This document shows, in pieces, positions 51,986 through 59,745 of a DNA stretch of 64,000 nucleotides (within the stretch, counting starts at the first letter, position 1; each line of letters starts with the position of its first letter). The notes below the pieces were generated by a model. That model saw only the letters and a program-made list of their open reading frames with translations. It was not told the DNA's origin and searched no databases. Origin of the DNA: Clostridiales bacterium (GTDB lineage: Bacteria > Bacillota > Clostridia > Oscillospirales > CAG-272); NCBI GenBank assembly GCA_003150035.1, contig QALR01000018.1, positions 124,001-188,000 on the forward strand. Reading direction: 5' to 3'. A program made the position numbers and the translations under genes.

Positions 51986-52603
51986 TTATTCCTGCTCATC
52001 CGCTCTGATTTTTGCCGATACCAGTTCCGCCGCCGCGGGAAGCAGCTGCCACTCCGCCTGCTCCATCACGCGGCGCTGCAGAATCTCCGGCGTGTCGCCG
52101 TCCCGCACCTCCACCGCCTTCTGAAGGATGATTTTTCCCCCGTCCGGCACCTCGTTGACAAAATGCACCGTCGCCCCTGTCACCTTGACGCCGTAGGCAA
52201 GCGCCGCCTCATGGACGCGAAGCCCATAAAATCCCGCGCCGCAGAACGACGGGATCAGCGACGGATGCACATTGAGAATCCGATTCGGATAGGCGGCGGT
52301 AAAATCCGCCGAGAGAATACTCATAAAGCCCGCCAAAACAATCAGCTCGATACCGTATTCCCGCAAAAGTTTTAGGATTTGCTCTTCAAAAGCTTCCCCG
52401 GAGCCGCACGCCGCCTTTGTGACAACATAGGAAGGAATGCCGGCGCGCGCTGCTCTTTCTAACGCAAAAGCGCCTTCCTTGCTGGAGACTACAAGGGAAA
52501 GCTTGCCGGAATGCAGCTTCCCCGACGCCTCGGCGTCGATAAGCGCCTGCAGATTGGTGCCGCCGCCTGAAACAAGCACGGCGATTTTGACGGGACTTTC
52601 CAT
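51986..52603 (-). CDS. purN: Phosphoribosylglycinamide formyltransferase
   Basis: The enzyme formylates GAR with 10-formyl-tetrahydrofolate. The 205-residue protein has VLVSGGGTNLQAL near residues 9-21, the catalytic Asn-x-His in LNVHPSLIPSF, and the later aspartate in VHFVNEVPDGG. ATG 52603 follows AGAAAGGATG; the open frame goes further upstream without homology. There is no PurT (formate-dependent version) in the window, so formyl-folate is the donor here. It lies 31 bases after the FNT gene. Confidence 0.94.
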   Translation of the reverse strand: MESPVKIAVLVSGGGTNLQALIDAEASGKLHSGKLSLVVSSKEGAFALERAARAGIPSYVVTKAACGSGEAFEEQILKLLREYGIELIVLAGFMSILSADFTAAYPNRILNVHPSLIPSFCGAGFYGLRVHEAALAYGVKVTGATVHFVNEVPDGGKIILQKAVEVRDGDTPEILQRRVMEQAEWQLLPAAAELVSAKIRADEQE

Positions 52604-52634
52604 TTGACATCCTTTCTGCCCCGAATCTCGGGCG

Positions 52635-53309
52635 TCATGGTACAAGATTTTCCGTTTTGGAAGACACCGCTTCCTCTGGCTTCGGACTTTTATGCTCTTT
52701 TGGAGGCTTTTCCCGGCAAAGAACAAGGAGGGACGTCATCAAAACCGCGCCCGCCGCATTTCCGAGAATCACAATCCACAAATACAGGAACGCTTCCATG
52801 CTCACAATGCCGGACGCTGAAAAATAGAACATATTGGCAATCGAATGCTCAAATCCGCTGAGAATAAAGACGGGCACGCAGAAAAAAATCCCCCACACGG
52901 ACTGGTTTTTCCGATAGATCACGACGGCAAGATACATGAGAATACCGCAGAAAAGCGCTCGGATAAAGGTTTCCGGCACAGCCTGCGCGAGCTTTCCCTC
53001 GCAAAGCGTCAGCGCCTTCTCGCCAAGGGACGGCATGGCATACCGGATAGCGACGCCGGCGGCAAAGGTGCCGATAAGGTTGCCGAGCAGGGACAGCAGC
53101 AGCGCCGAAACGTCCGCCTTTGTATGTGACTCCACGATAAACCCGACCTTGCCGGTAAAGAGCGCAAAGCCGCGCATACAGATGCAGAGCAGCGCTACGG
53201 AAAAAAGCACTGCACCGACATATTTATTGTCGCAGGAAAGATAAACGCTGCCGCCGATTCCAATTAAAATACCGGCAATCACACCAAGCAAAAGATCTCG
53301 CCTCAGCAT
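52635..53309 (-). CDS. Formate/nitrite transporter (FNT) family channel
   Basis: The 224-residue membrane protein has six hydrophobic segments and the FNT hallmark SGFEHSIANMF near residue 150, with the pore histidine. FNT channels pass formate, nitrite or related small anions. The gene overlaps purM by seven bases and is followed by purN, so it is translationally embedded in the purine operon. Inference: it imports or balances formate for formyl-tetrahydrofolate used by PurN and PurH. The protein is slightly shorter than typical FocA and has a polar proline-rich C-terminus. Confidence 0.85.
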   Translation of the reverse strand: MLRRDLLLGVIAGILIGIGGSVYLSCDNKYVGAVLFSVALLCICMRGFALFTGKVGFIVESHTKADVSALLLSLLGNLIGTFAAGVAIRYAMPSLGEKALTLCEGKLAQAVPETFIRALFCGILMYLAVVIYRKNQSVWGIFFCVPVFILSGFEHSIANMFYFSASGIVSMEAFLYLWIVILGNAAGAVLMTSLLVLCREKPPKEHKSPKPEEAVSSKTENLVP

Positions 53310-54343
53310 AGCGTCACCCGGTCAGCCGACTCTGCGATCTCGCCAAGAAGATAGGCGTCCTCCCCCGCCTCACGCAAGATAGAAAGTGCCCTATCGGCAT
53401 CCGCTTTCGAAACGACCACGCACATGCCGACGCCCATATTGAAGGTATTATACATATCCCGCTCCGGGATCTCGCCCGCCTTCGCAATCAGGTCGAAAAT
53501 CGGCAGCACACGCACGGCACTTTTTTCAATTTTGGCGCCGAGTCCCTCCGGGATGCTGCGCGGGATATTTTCATAAAAGCCGCCGCCCGTGATATGAGAG
53601 ATGCCCTTTACCGCGATTTTTTCAAGCAGAGCCAGAATCGGTTTTACGTAGATTTTCGTCGGAGTAAGCAGCGTTTCGCCAATGGATTTTCCGCCAAGCT
53701 CCGCGACGGGAGTCCGAATATCCGCTCTCTCTACGTCGAATACGCGGCGCACAAGGGAAAATCCATTGGAATGTACGCCGGAGGACGGAAGCGCCAGAAT
53801 GACATCTCCCGCATGCATTGTTTTGTTATCAATGATATCCTCTTTGTTGACAGCCCCGACGGAAAAGCCCGCGAGATCATATTCGTCCACGGGATAGAAT
53901 CCAGGCATCTCGGCTGTCTCGCCGCCGATGAGGGCGCAGCCCGCCTGCACACAGCCTTCCGCCACACCGGAAACGATAGCGGCGATTTTTTCGGGCACAT
54001 TTTTTCCGCACGCGATATAATCGAGGAAGAACAGCGGACGCGCGCCGCTGCAAATGATGTCATTGACACACATGGCAACGCAGTCGATGCCGACGGTATC
54101 ATGCTTGTCCATCAGAAAGGCAAGCTTCAGCTTGGTTCCGACGCCGTCCGTGCCGCTCACCAGCACTGGATGACGGAATTCCCCGAGATCCAGCGCAAAC
54201 AATCCGCCAAAGCCGCCGATATCGGATACGACCCCCGGCGTCATCGTTTTGGCAATGTGTGCTTTCATCAGTTCGACGGCGCGGTATCCTGCCGTAATGT
54301 CCACACCCGCGGCCGCATAGCTTTCCGATCTAGAATTCTGCAT
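53303..54343 (-). CDS. purM: Phosphoribosylaminoimidazole synthetase (AIR synthetase)
   Basis: The enzyme closes FGAM to AIR using ATP. The 346-residue protein shows the family stretches YAAAGVDITAG near residue 9, GTDGVGTKLKLA near 64, ALIGGETAEMPGFY near 138, SSGVHSNGFSLVR near 188 and HITGGGFYENIPR near 253. ATG 54343 has GGAGAG six bases upstream, and a small GC hairpin (54360-54373) lies just before that. A 100-base spacer separates it from the second purF-like gene, the widest early gap in the operon. Confidence 0.96.
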   Translation of the reverse strand: MQNSRSESYAAAGVDITAGYRAVELMKAHIAKTMTPGVVSDIGGFGGLFALDLGEFRHPVLVSGTDGVGTKLKLAFLMDKHDTVGIDCVAMCVNDIICSGARPLFFLDYIACGKNVPEKIAAIVSGVAEGCVQAGCALIGGETAEMPGFYPVDEYDLAGFSVGAVNKEDIIDNKTMHAGDVILALPSSGVHSNGFSLVRRVFDVERADIRTPVAELGGKSIGETLLTPTKIYVKPILALLEKIAVKGISHITGGGFYENIPRSIPEGLGAKIEKSAVRVLPIFDLIAKAGEIPERDMYNTFNMGVGMCVVVSKADADRALSILREAGEDAYLLGEIAESADRVTLC

Positions 54344-54359
54344 ATCTTCTCTCCATTCT

Positions 54360-54373
54360 GCCGCGATGGCGGC
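54360..54373 (-). promoter_or_regulatory. Hairpin next to the purM ribosome binding site
   Basis: GCCGC (54360-54364) and GCGGC (54369-54373) form a 5-bp stem with a 4-base loop about seven bases upstream of GGAGAG for purM. Confidence 0.4.
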
Positions 54374-54443
54374 TTATGTTCGTTCCCAAGGCGTTTTGAT
54401 ATCCGCCAATCATTTTTACATTGACAGCCGAATCTCTGCCGCG

Positions 54444-55868
54444 TTATTCCTTCCCATTCCAACAATAGGTGCACAGCTTGCAGGGCTCGAGTCCAATCGC
54501 TTTGATAATCCCGTCTAGCGACTGGAATTCGAGCGACGCAAAATGAAATTTCTCACAGATGGTCTGTCTCAGCTTTTTGCCTCTCTCGGTCGTACCGTCA
54601 CTGTATTCCTCGATGTGGCGGAAGCCTTCCTCTCCCTCTAGCTCCATGATGACGCGCCTTGCAATGAGCTCCATATCGCTTGTGCCTCTGGAAAAATTGA
54701 GGTATTTGCAGCTATACATAATAGGCGGGCAGGCAGAGCGCATATGGACCGCCTTCGCGCCGTTGTCGTAGAGGAATTCCACGGTTTCACGCAGCTGCGT
54801 ACCGCGCACAATCGAGTCGTCAACAAACAGAAGGCTTTTATCCTGAATCAGTTCATGAACAGGGACAAGCTTCATTTTCGCAACCTTGTTGCGTTCCGTT
54901 TGCTTCGGTGGCATGAAGCTGCGCGGCCACGTCGGGGTATATTTGATAAACGGACGTGCAAAAGGCACCCCGCTTTCGTTTGCATAGCCAATAGCATGCG
55001 GTGTTCCGGAGTCCGGCACACCTCCCACATAATCAATGTCCTCGGCGCTGCCGGTTTCTTTGTCTCTCTGTGCCATGATCGCGCCGTTGCGGTAGCGCAT
55101 AGCTTCCACATTGACTCCCTCATAACCAGAAGTGGGATATCCATAATAGGACCACAGAAAAGCACAGATTTTCATTTCCTCCCCGGGGGCGGCAAGACGG
55201 CGGACGCCCGCGGCCGTGATTTCCACAATCTCACCCGGGCCAAGCTCTCTTTCATCCCGGTAGCCAAGCTTCCGATAGGCAAAGGACTCAAACGTAACAC
55301 AATAGCCGTCATCTCCACGGCCGAGCAGCACCGGCAGGCGCCCGACTCTGTCGCGCGCCGCAATAATGGCACCGTCGTCCCGCAGAATCAAAATCGACGC
55401 CGTACCTTCGATCACGCTCTGGGCAAAGCGAATACCGTCTGCGAAATTGTCTCTTTGATTGACAAGCGCCGCGACAAGCTCCGTCGCGTTGACAATCCCG
55501 CCGGTCATCGCATTGAAGTGCCCTCCTCCATGCAGAAAAAACTTCTCTGTCAAAGCTTCGGCGTTGTTCACGGTGCCAACCATACAGACGGCATAAGTCC
55601 CAAGATTCGAGCGGATGAGAAGCGGCTGCGGATCGCTGTCGCTGATACATCCAATGGCCGAGGTTCCCTTCATTTCTTCAAAAACATGCTCAAATTTCGT
55701 CCGGAAAGGAGAATTTCCTATATTATGAATGACTCTTTGCAGTCCGATTTCCTTATCATACGCGGCAAGTCCCCCGCAACGAGTCCCGAGATGCGAATGA
55801 TAATCCGTCCCGAAAAACACATCCGCAAGACATTCCCGCCTTGACGCGATTCCAAAAAATCCACCCAT
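54444..55868 (-). CDS. PurF-like phosphoribosyltransferase with degenerate glutaminase domain
   Basis: This 474-residue protein is a full-length PurF homologue. The PRPP loop LLFVDDSIVRGTQ (near residue 345) and Fe-S-type cysteines in PCKLCTYCW at the C-terminus are kept. The N-terminal glutaminase domain is folded as in PurF (TDYHSHLGTRCGG) but begins MGGFFGI: the Cys nucleophile of MCG/ECG is Gly. By hand alignment the RYGTTG, HNGNLVN and TSDTE segments of normal PurF are replaced by GCISDS, MVGTVNN and VNATE, so the glutamine pocket is lost. It may use free ammonia, regulate PurF, or act on another substrate. It follows purF by 27 bases. Confidence 0.85.
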   Translation of the reverse strand: MGGFFGIASRRECLADVFFGTDYHSHLGTRCGGLAAYDKEIGLQRVIHNIGNSPFRTKFEHVFEEMKGTSAIGCISDSDPQPLLIRSNLGTYAVCMVGTVNNAEALTEKFFLHGGGHFNAMTGGIVNATELVAALVNQRDNFADGIRFAQSVIEGTASILILRDDGAIIAARDRVGRLPVLLGRGDDGYCVTFESFAYRKLGYRDERELGPGEIVEITAAGVRRLAAPGEEMKICAFLWSYYGYPTSGYEGVNVEAMRYRNGAIMAQRDKETGSAEDIDYVGGVPDSGTPHAIGYANESGVPFARPFIKYTPTWPRSFMPPKQTERNKVAKMKLVPVHELIQDKSLLFVDDSIVRGTQLRETVEFLYDNGAKAVHMRSACPPIMYSCKYLNFSRGTSDMELIARRVIMELEGEEGFRHIEEYSDGTTERGKKLRQTICEKFHFASLEFQSLDGIIKAIGLEPCKLCTYCWNGKE

Positions 55869-55895
55869 TCTTTCTGTTCCTGCTTTCGTTTATTT

Positions 55896-57344
55896 TCATG
55901 CCTCAGCTTTATGTGCATGGCCCGCCGAGATTTTCCCTTCAAATCGATCTTTTTCCGTATGAGACGGAATATCGGTCGGATAGACGCCATCAAAGCATGC
56001 GGTGCAGTATTCCTCACCATAGATGCCCTTTGCGATTTTTTTCGCGCTTTCCACACTCAAAAAGCCAAGAGAATCGACGCCGATAATTTCTGCAATCTGC
56101 CCCACCGTGTGATGGCAGGCAATCAGATTTTCGCGGGAATCAATATCCGTTCCGTAATAACAGGGGTTGAGAAACGGCGGTGCGGAAACGCGCATGTGGA
56201 TTTCCGCGGCGCCCGCCTCACGAAGCAGCTTCACAATCCGGGCGCTCGTCGTTCCACGCACAATGGAGTCATCGATCATGACAATTCGCTTGCCGCGTAC
56301 GGTATCCGCAATCGGATTGAGCTTGATGCGGACCTTATCCTCACGGCTCTGCTGCCCGGGTGCGATGAAGGTGCGTCCAATATATTTATTTTTGATAAAA
56401 CCGATCCCATAGGGAATGCCGGACGCCCTCGAAAATCCAAGCGCCGCATCCAGACCGGAATCCGGCACGCCGATAACGACGTCCGCAAGCGCCGGGTGCT
56501 CTTTCGCAAGAAATTCTCCGGCCCGTATGCGGGCGGCATGAACCGAGCAGCCGTCGATTGCCGAGTCCGGACGGGCAAAATAAATGTATTCAAAAACACA
56601 GAGCGCTTTTTTCGCTTTGCCGCAGTGCGTGCGGATGCTGCGTACGCCGCCTTTTTCAAATACCAGAATCTCTCCCGGCTCCACGTCGCGTATCAGCGCC
56701 GCGCCGACGGAATCGAGCGCGCAGCTCTCCGACGCAACGACATAGCGCCCGTCCTCGGTACGGCCGTAGCAAAGCGGACGAAAGCCGTGCGCGTCTCTCA
56801 CGGCAATCAGCTTGGACGGGGACATCACGATGAGGGAGTAGGCGCCGTGAAGCCTTGACATAGCGCGCTCCACCGCTTCCTCAATCGAGGGTGCCAAAAG
56901 ACGTTCTTTGGTGATAAGATAAGAGATCACCTCTGTATCGCTTGTCGTATGAAAAATCGAACCCTCAAGCTCTAGCTCCGCACGCAGCTCGTAGGAATTG
57001 ACAAGATTTCCGTTATGCGCAAGCGCCATGCGCCCCTTGATATGATTGACCACGATCGGTTGGGCATTGTTCCGGTCGTTCGCTCCCGTCGTTCCGTATC
57101 GCACATGCCCGACCGCCATATTGCCTTTTCCAAGACCTTCCAAAATCTCAGGTGTAAACACATCATTCACAAGCCCGATATCTTTATATGTATGAAAAAC
57201 GCCGTCATCGTTGACTACGATGCCGCAGCTCTCCTGTCCTCTGTGTTGGAGAGCAAACAGTCCGTAATACGTCATATGGGCAACATCGTAAGCGTCCTCA
57301 CAGAAAACGCCGAAAACACCGCATTCCTCTCGGATTTCACGCAT
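55896..57344 (-). CDS. purF: Amidophosphoribosyltransferase (glutamine PRPP amidotransferase)
   Basis: The first enzyme of purine synthesis makes phosphoribosylamine from PRPP and glutamine. The 482-residue protein has a short propeptide (MREIREE) before the catalytic Cys8 in ECGVFGVF, RYGTTGANDRNNAQP, LAHNGNLVN, TTSDTEV for the glutaminase, and VMIDDSIVRGTTS for PRPP. The cysteines in YCTACFDG near the C-terminus fit the Bacillus-type [4Fe-4S] enzyme. It is the third gene of the operon, after purC, and stands just ahead of its cysteine-less paralogue. AAAGGAAG precedes ATG 57344. Confidence 0.96.
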   Translation of the reverse strand: MREIREECGVFGVFCEDAYDVAHMTYYGLFALQHRGQESCGIVVNDDGVFHTYKDIGLVNDVFTPEILEGLGKGNMAVGHVRYGTTGANDRNNAQPIVVNHIKGRMALAHNGNLVNSYELRAELELEGSIFHTTSDTEVISYLITKERLLAPSIEEAVERAMSRLHGAYSLIVMSPSKLIAVRDAHGFRPLCYGRTEDGRYVVASESCALDSVGAALIRDVEPGEILVFEKGGVRSIRTHCGKAKKALCVFEYIYFARPDSAIDGCSVHAARIRAGEFLAKEHPALADVVIGVPDSGLDAALGFSRASGIPYGIGFIKNKYIGRTFIAPGQQSREDKVRIKLNPIADTVRGKRIVMIDDSIVRGTTSARIVKLLREAGAAEIHMRVSAPPFLNPCYYGTDIDSRENLIACHHTVGQIAEIIGVDSLGFLSVESAKKIAKGIYGEEYCTACFDGVYPTDIPSHTEKDRFEGKISAGHAHKAEA

Positions 57345-57382
57345 GGTATCGCTTCCTTTCAGGGAAAATTCCGGAACAAGAT

Positions 57383-58093
57383 TTATTGCAGCCCGACCCG
57401 GCGCATCATTTCCTGATAGGCGTCCTCGACTCCGCCAAGATCCCGGCGGAAACGGTCTTTATCTAGCTTTTCATTGGTTTTTGCATCCCAGAAACGGCAG
57501 GTATCGGGGGAAATCTCATCCGCTAGCACAATTCCTCCATCCGGAAGTCTGCCAAACTCTAGCTTAAAATCAACAAGCTTCACGCCAAGCCCCGCAAAAT
57601 ATTCTTTCAGAACACGGTTGACAGTAAACGCCATTTGCTGGATGATCTCGATTTCCTCACGGGTCGCAAGCTTCAGGGCAATAGCGTGATAGCTGTTGAT
57701 GAGTGGATCGTGCAGCTCGTCGTTTTTATAAGAAAATTCAATGGTCGGTTCATCAAACACGATTCCCTCCTCCACGCCGTAACGCTTGGCAAAGGAACCC
57801 GCAGAAATATTTCGGATGATGACCTCAAGCGGCACGATCGCGACCTTTTTCACAACCGTTTCTCTGTCGGAAAGCTCTTTTACAAAATGCGTCGCAACGC
57901 CATGGCGCTCCAGAAGCTGCATAAGAAGGTTGGACATCCGATTGTTGACGACGCCTTTGCCGGAAATCGTTCCTTTTTTCGTGCCGTCAAATGCTGTTGC
58001 GTCATCCTTGTACGAAACAATGACAAGCGAGGGATCGTCCGTCGCATACACCTTTTTTGCCTTTCCCTCGTAAAGCTGTTCTCTCTTTTCCAT
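57383..58093 (-). CDS. purC: SAICAR synthetase
   Basis: The enzyme couples CAIR with aspartate. The 236-residue protein has LYEGKAKKVYATDD (from residue 7), DDATAFDGTKKG near 32, VPLEVIIRNISAGSFAKR near 85, and DFKLEFGRLPDG near 175, all typical. The start at ATG 58093 is supported by AGGAG eight bases upstream; a much longer open frame reading into purE is an artefact. It lies 40 bases after purE. Confidence 0.96.
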   Translation of the reverse strand: MEKREQLYEGKAKKVYATDDPSLVIVSYKDDATAFDGTKKGTISGKGVVNNRMSNLLMQLLERHGVATHFVKELSDRETVVKKVAIVPLEVIIRNISAGSFAKRYGVEEGIVFDEPTIEFSYKNDELHDPLINSYHAIALKLATREEIEIIQQMAFTVNRVLKEYFAGLGVKLVDFKLEFGRLPDGGIVLADEISPDTCRFWDAKTNEKLDKDRFRRDLGGVEDAYQEMMRRVGLQ

Positions 58094-58133
58094 ATCGTTT
58101 GCTCCTATCCGCCGCCATGCGGCAGTTTTTTTA

Positions 58134-58628
58134 TTAAGAATTATAGGTTTCCTCAATCGCCTTATTTTTTGCAAGCACCTTAGCCGTGCCCTCCGCGCGT
58201 GCCGCCGCAAGCTTATCGGCAAGCGCCGCATCCTGGACGGCAAGAATCTCGATACAGAGAAGCGCGGCATTGGCGGCTCCGTCAACGGCAACCGTCGCCA
58301 CCGGGATTCCCGACGGCATCTGCACCGTGGAAAGAAGAGCGTCCATGCCATCCAAGACTGCCGATTTGACCGGTACTCCCACAACAGGGAGCGTAGTATT
58401 CGCGGCAAGCGCCCCGGCAAGATGCGCCGCCATGCCGGCAAGCGCAATGATGGCTCCAAAACCGTTTTTCCGCGCGTCCTCGGCAAATGCCTTCGCTTCG
58501 TCCGGCGTTCTGTGCGCAGAAAAAACATGCACCTCAAACGGCACGCCATAAGACCGCAGCGTGCTGATTGCTTTTTCCGCCACCGGAAGGTCACTGTCAC
58601 TGCCCATGATTACCGCAATTTTTTTCAT
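58134..58628 (-). CDS. purE: N5-carboxyaminoimidazole ribonucleotide mutase
   Basis: The 164-residue enzyme rearranges N5-CAIR to CAIR, or carboxylates AIR directly in class II forms. Motifs GSDSDLPV (residues 9-16), SAHRTPD near 42 and AGMAAHLAGALAANTTLPVVGVPV near 70-93 are clear. No purK is nearby, so the class cannot be fixed by context. It is the first gene of the operon, about 50 bases downstream of the riboswitch terminator. Confidence 0.95.
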   Translation of the reverse strand: MKKIAVIMGSDSDLPVAEKAISTLRSYGVPFEVHVFSAHRTPDEAKAFAEDARKNGFGAIIALAGMAAHLAGALAANTTLPVVGVPVKSAVLDGMDALLSTVQMPSGIPVATVAVDGAANAALLCIEILAVQDAALADKLAAARAEGTAKVLAKNKAIEETYNS

Positions 58629-58669
58629 TGGTATTCACTCCGTTCTGCCATGATTCAGCAAAAGATTTC

Positions 58670-58718
58670 CCCTCAAAAACAAAATGGGCAGTCCTATCCT
58701 CTTCGATAGGATCGCCCA
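58670..58718 (-). terminator. Intrinsic terminator of the ZTP riboswitch expression platform
   Basis: On the minus strand the 3' end of the aptamer (TGGGC) pairs with GCCCA, with TCCTATC/GATAGGA inside, and is followed by ATTTTGTTTTT. Pairing the aptamer's own GGGC into this stem makes aptamer and terminator mutually exclusive. Confidence 0.8.
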
Positions 58719-58785
58719 GACGGTCGGCCGGATTCTTATCCCCGTTCCCCTGTGGTGCTCCACATTCCGTCGGTTGCGGGAAATC
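58714..58785 (-). ncRNA. ZTP (pfl) riboswitch aptamer upstream of purE
   Basis: The leader contains the pfl features: a 5' stem region, the hairpin TGTGGAGCACCACA, the strongly conserved GGGGAACGGGG-like joint, and the 3' CCGACCGTCTGGGC corresponding to the consensus CCGnCUGGGC pseudoknot strand. ZTP/ZMP accumulates when 10-formyl-folate runs short and AICAR builds up; binding prevents the terminator and turns the pur operon on. The call rests on eye comparison with the consensus; a covariance-model search would settle it. Confidence 0.85.
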
Positions 58786-58801
58786 CTGAAATTACGACAC
58801 T

Positions 58802-58830
58802 ATTATATCTTTTTTTAACATTGTTGTCAA
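58802..58830 (-). promoter_or_regulatory. Proximal promoter of the pur operon
   Basis: Minus-strand TTGACA (58825-58830), 17 bases, TATAAT (58802-58807): a perfect consensus. Transcription would begin just ahead of the riboswitch. Confidence 0.88.
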
Positions 58831-58878
58831 GTATGAGTTTGACGATAATTCCGGATTTTTTTACGGATATTCTGACAG

Positions 58879-58907
58879 ATTATACAAGAAATACGTACTA
58901 CAGTCAA
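58879..58907 (-). promoter_or_regulatory. Distal promoter of the pur operon
   Basis: Minus-strand TTGACT (58902-58907), 17 bases, TATAAT (58879-58884). The -35 box overlaps the stop codon of the methyltransferase gene. It lies 77 bases upstream of the proximal promoter. Confidence 0.7.
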
Positions 58908-59665
58908 AGCGCAGGCTTTACCGACCTTGTTGCCCAAAAGGTAGGAATATTCAACCGATGGAGCAGCCCTTTGCCATTTGTATCTCCATACAAAGCCGTC
59001 AGGCAAAAGCCGGCGGCGATCTGTCCGCCAATTTGTTCCTCAATAGTGTGAGAAAATTGGATGCCGTCGTCGCGCGCGAGAGAGGCGTCATAAATTTCTT
59101 TATCCTTCAAAGGATTGAACGGAAGCGGGAAGCAGAGCGTTTCCGTCTCCTCGTCCCAAGCGTAATTGATACCGTTGTCTAGCCCGGAAAGCAAAATACC
59201 CCCCTTTTTCAGCACCCGAAAGCACTCTTTCCAAACCGGCATGACGTCCTCGATATAACAGTTGGAAACCGGGTGAAAGATCAAATCAAAATACGCATCC
59301 TCAAACGGAAACGGTTTTGTCATATCCGCCCTTACGAGGCGGACCGCATAATGCTCGCGCGCCGCAACCATTCTTTCATTCTCTAATTGGCGCTCGGAAT
59401 AGTCTAGCACGGTGCAGTCGGCGCCGAGCGCCGCAAAAACCGGAATCTGCTGTCCGCCGCCGGAAGCAAGCCCCAGAATTTTCGCGCCCGGCATCCGACA
59501 GAACCATTCGTGCGGAACAGGCTTTGTCGGCGTCAAAAGCACCTGCCAATTTCCCCTTTGCGCCTGCGTATAAGTGGCGTGAGAGACTGGCCTGCTCCAC
59601 TCCCAACCCTCGGCAACCCAACGGTCGATCGTTTCGGCATTGATATCGGTATAGGAGCGTTCCAT
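58904..59665 (-). CDS. Class I SAM-dependent methyltransferase
   Basis: The 253-residue protein has a Rossmann methyltransferase core: motif I ILGLASGGGQQ near residues 63-73, an acidic residue in CTVLDYSE near 88, motif post-I VRADMTKPFPFEDAYFDLIFHP near 110-131, and FRVLKKGGILLSG near 150. The WNNP-type sequences of DNA methyltransferases are absent; a small-molecule or lipid substrate is possible. It ends exactly where the distal pur promoter begins. ATG 59665 follows AAGGAGGA. Confidence 0.82.
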   Translation of the reverse strand: MERSYTDINAETIDRWVAEGWEWSRPVSHATYTQAQRGNWQVLLTPTKPVPHEWFCRMPGAKILGLASGGGQQIPVFAALGADCTVLDYSERQLENERMVAAREHYAVRLVRADMTKPFPFEDAYFDLIFHPVSNCYIEDVMPVWKECFRVLKKGGILLSGLDNGINYAWDEETETLCFPLPFNPLKDKEIYDASLARDDGIQFSHTIEEQIGGQIAAGFCLTALYGDTNGKGLLHRLNIPTFWATRSVKPAL

Positions 59666-59745
59666 ATCGTCCTCCTTGTTATGATAAGGTTATCCTAGAA
59701 TTCCGTATAGGAATAACGGAGAGTCTGCCATCCCGGCATCGGTTA

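Noticed and set aside
54744..55844. A 366-codon plus-strand frame opposite the PurF-like gene
   Set aside because: No start signal or motif; the minus-strand gene has conserved PRPP and Fe-S regions.
58094..58600. Fusion of a purE-overlapping frame to PurC
   Set aside because: The extension is read in a wrong frame of purE; ATG 58093 with AGGAG gives the normal PurC N-terminus.
59688..59716. Possible terminator after the second ABC permease
   Set aside because: The stem is interrupted by a bulge and the T-tract is poor, so I did not list it as a terminator.
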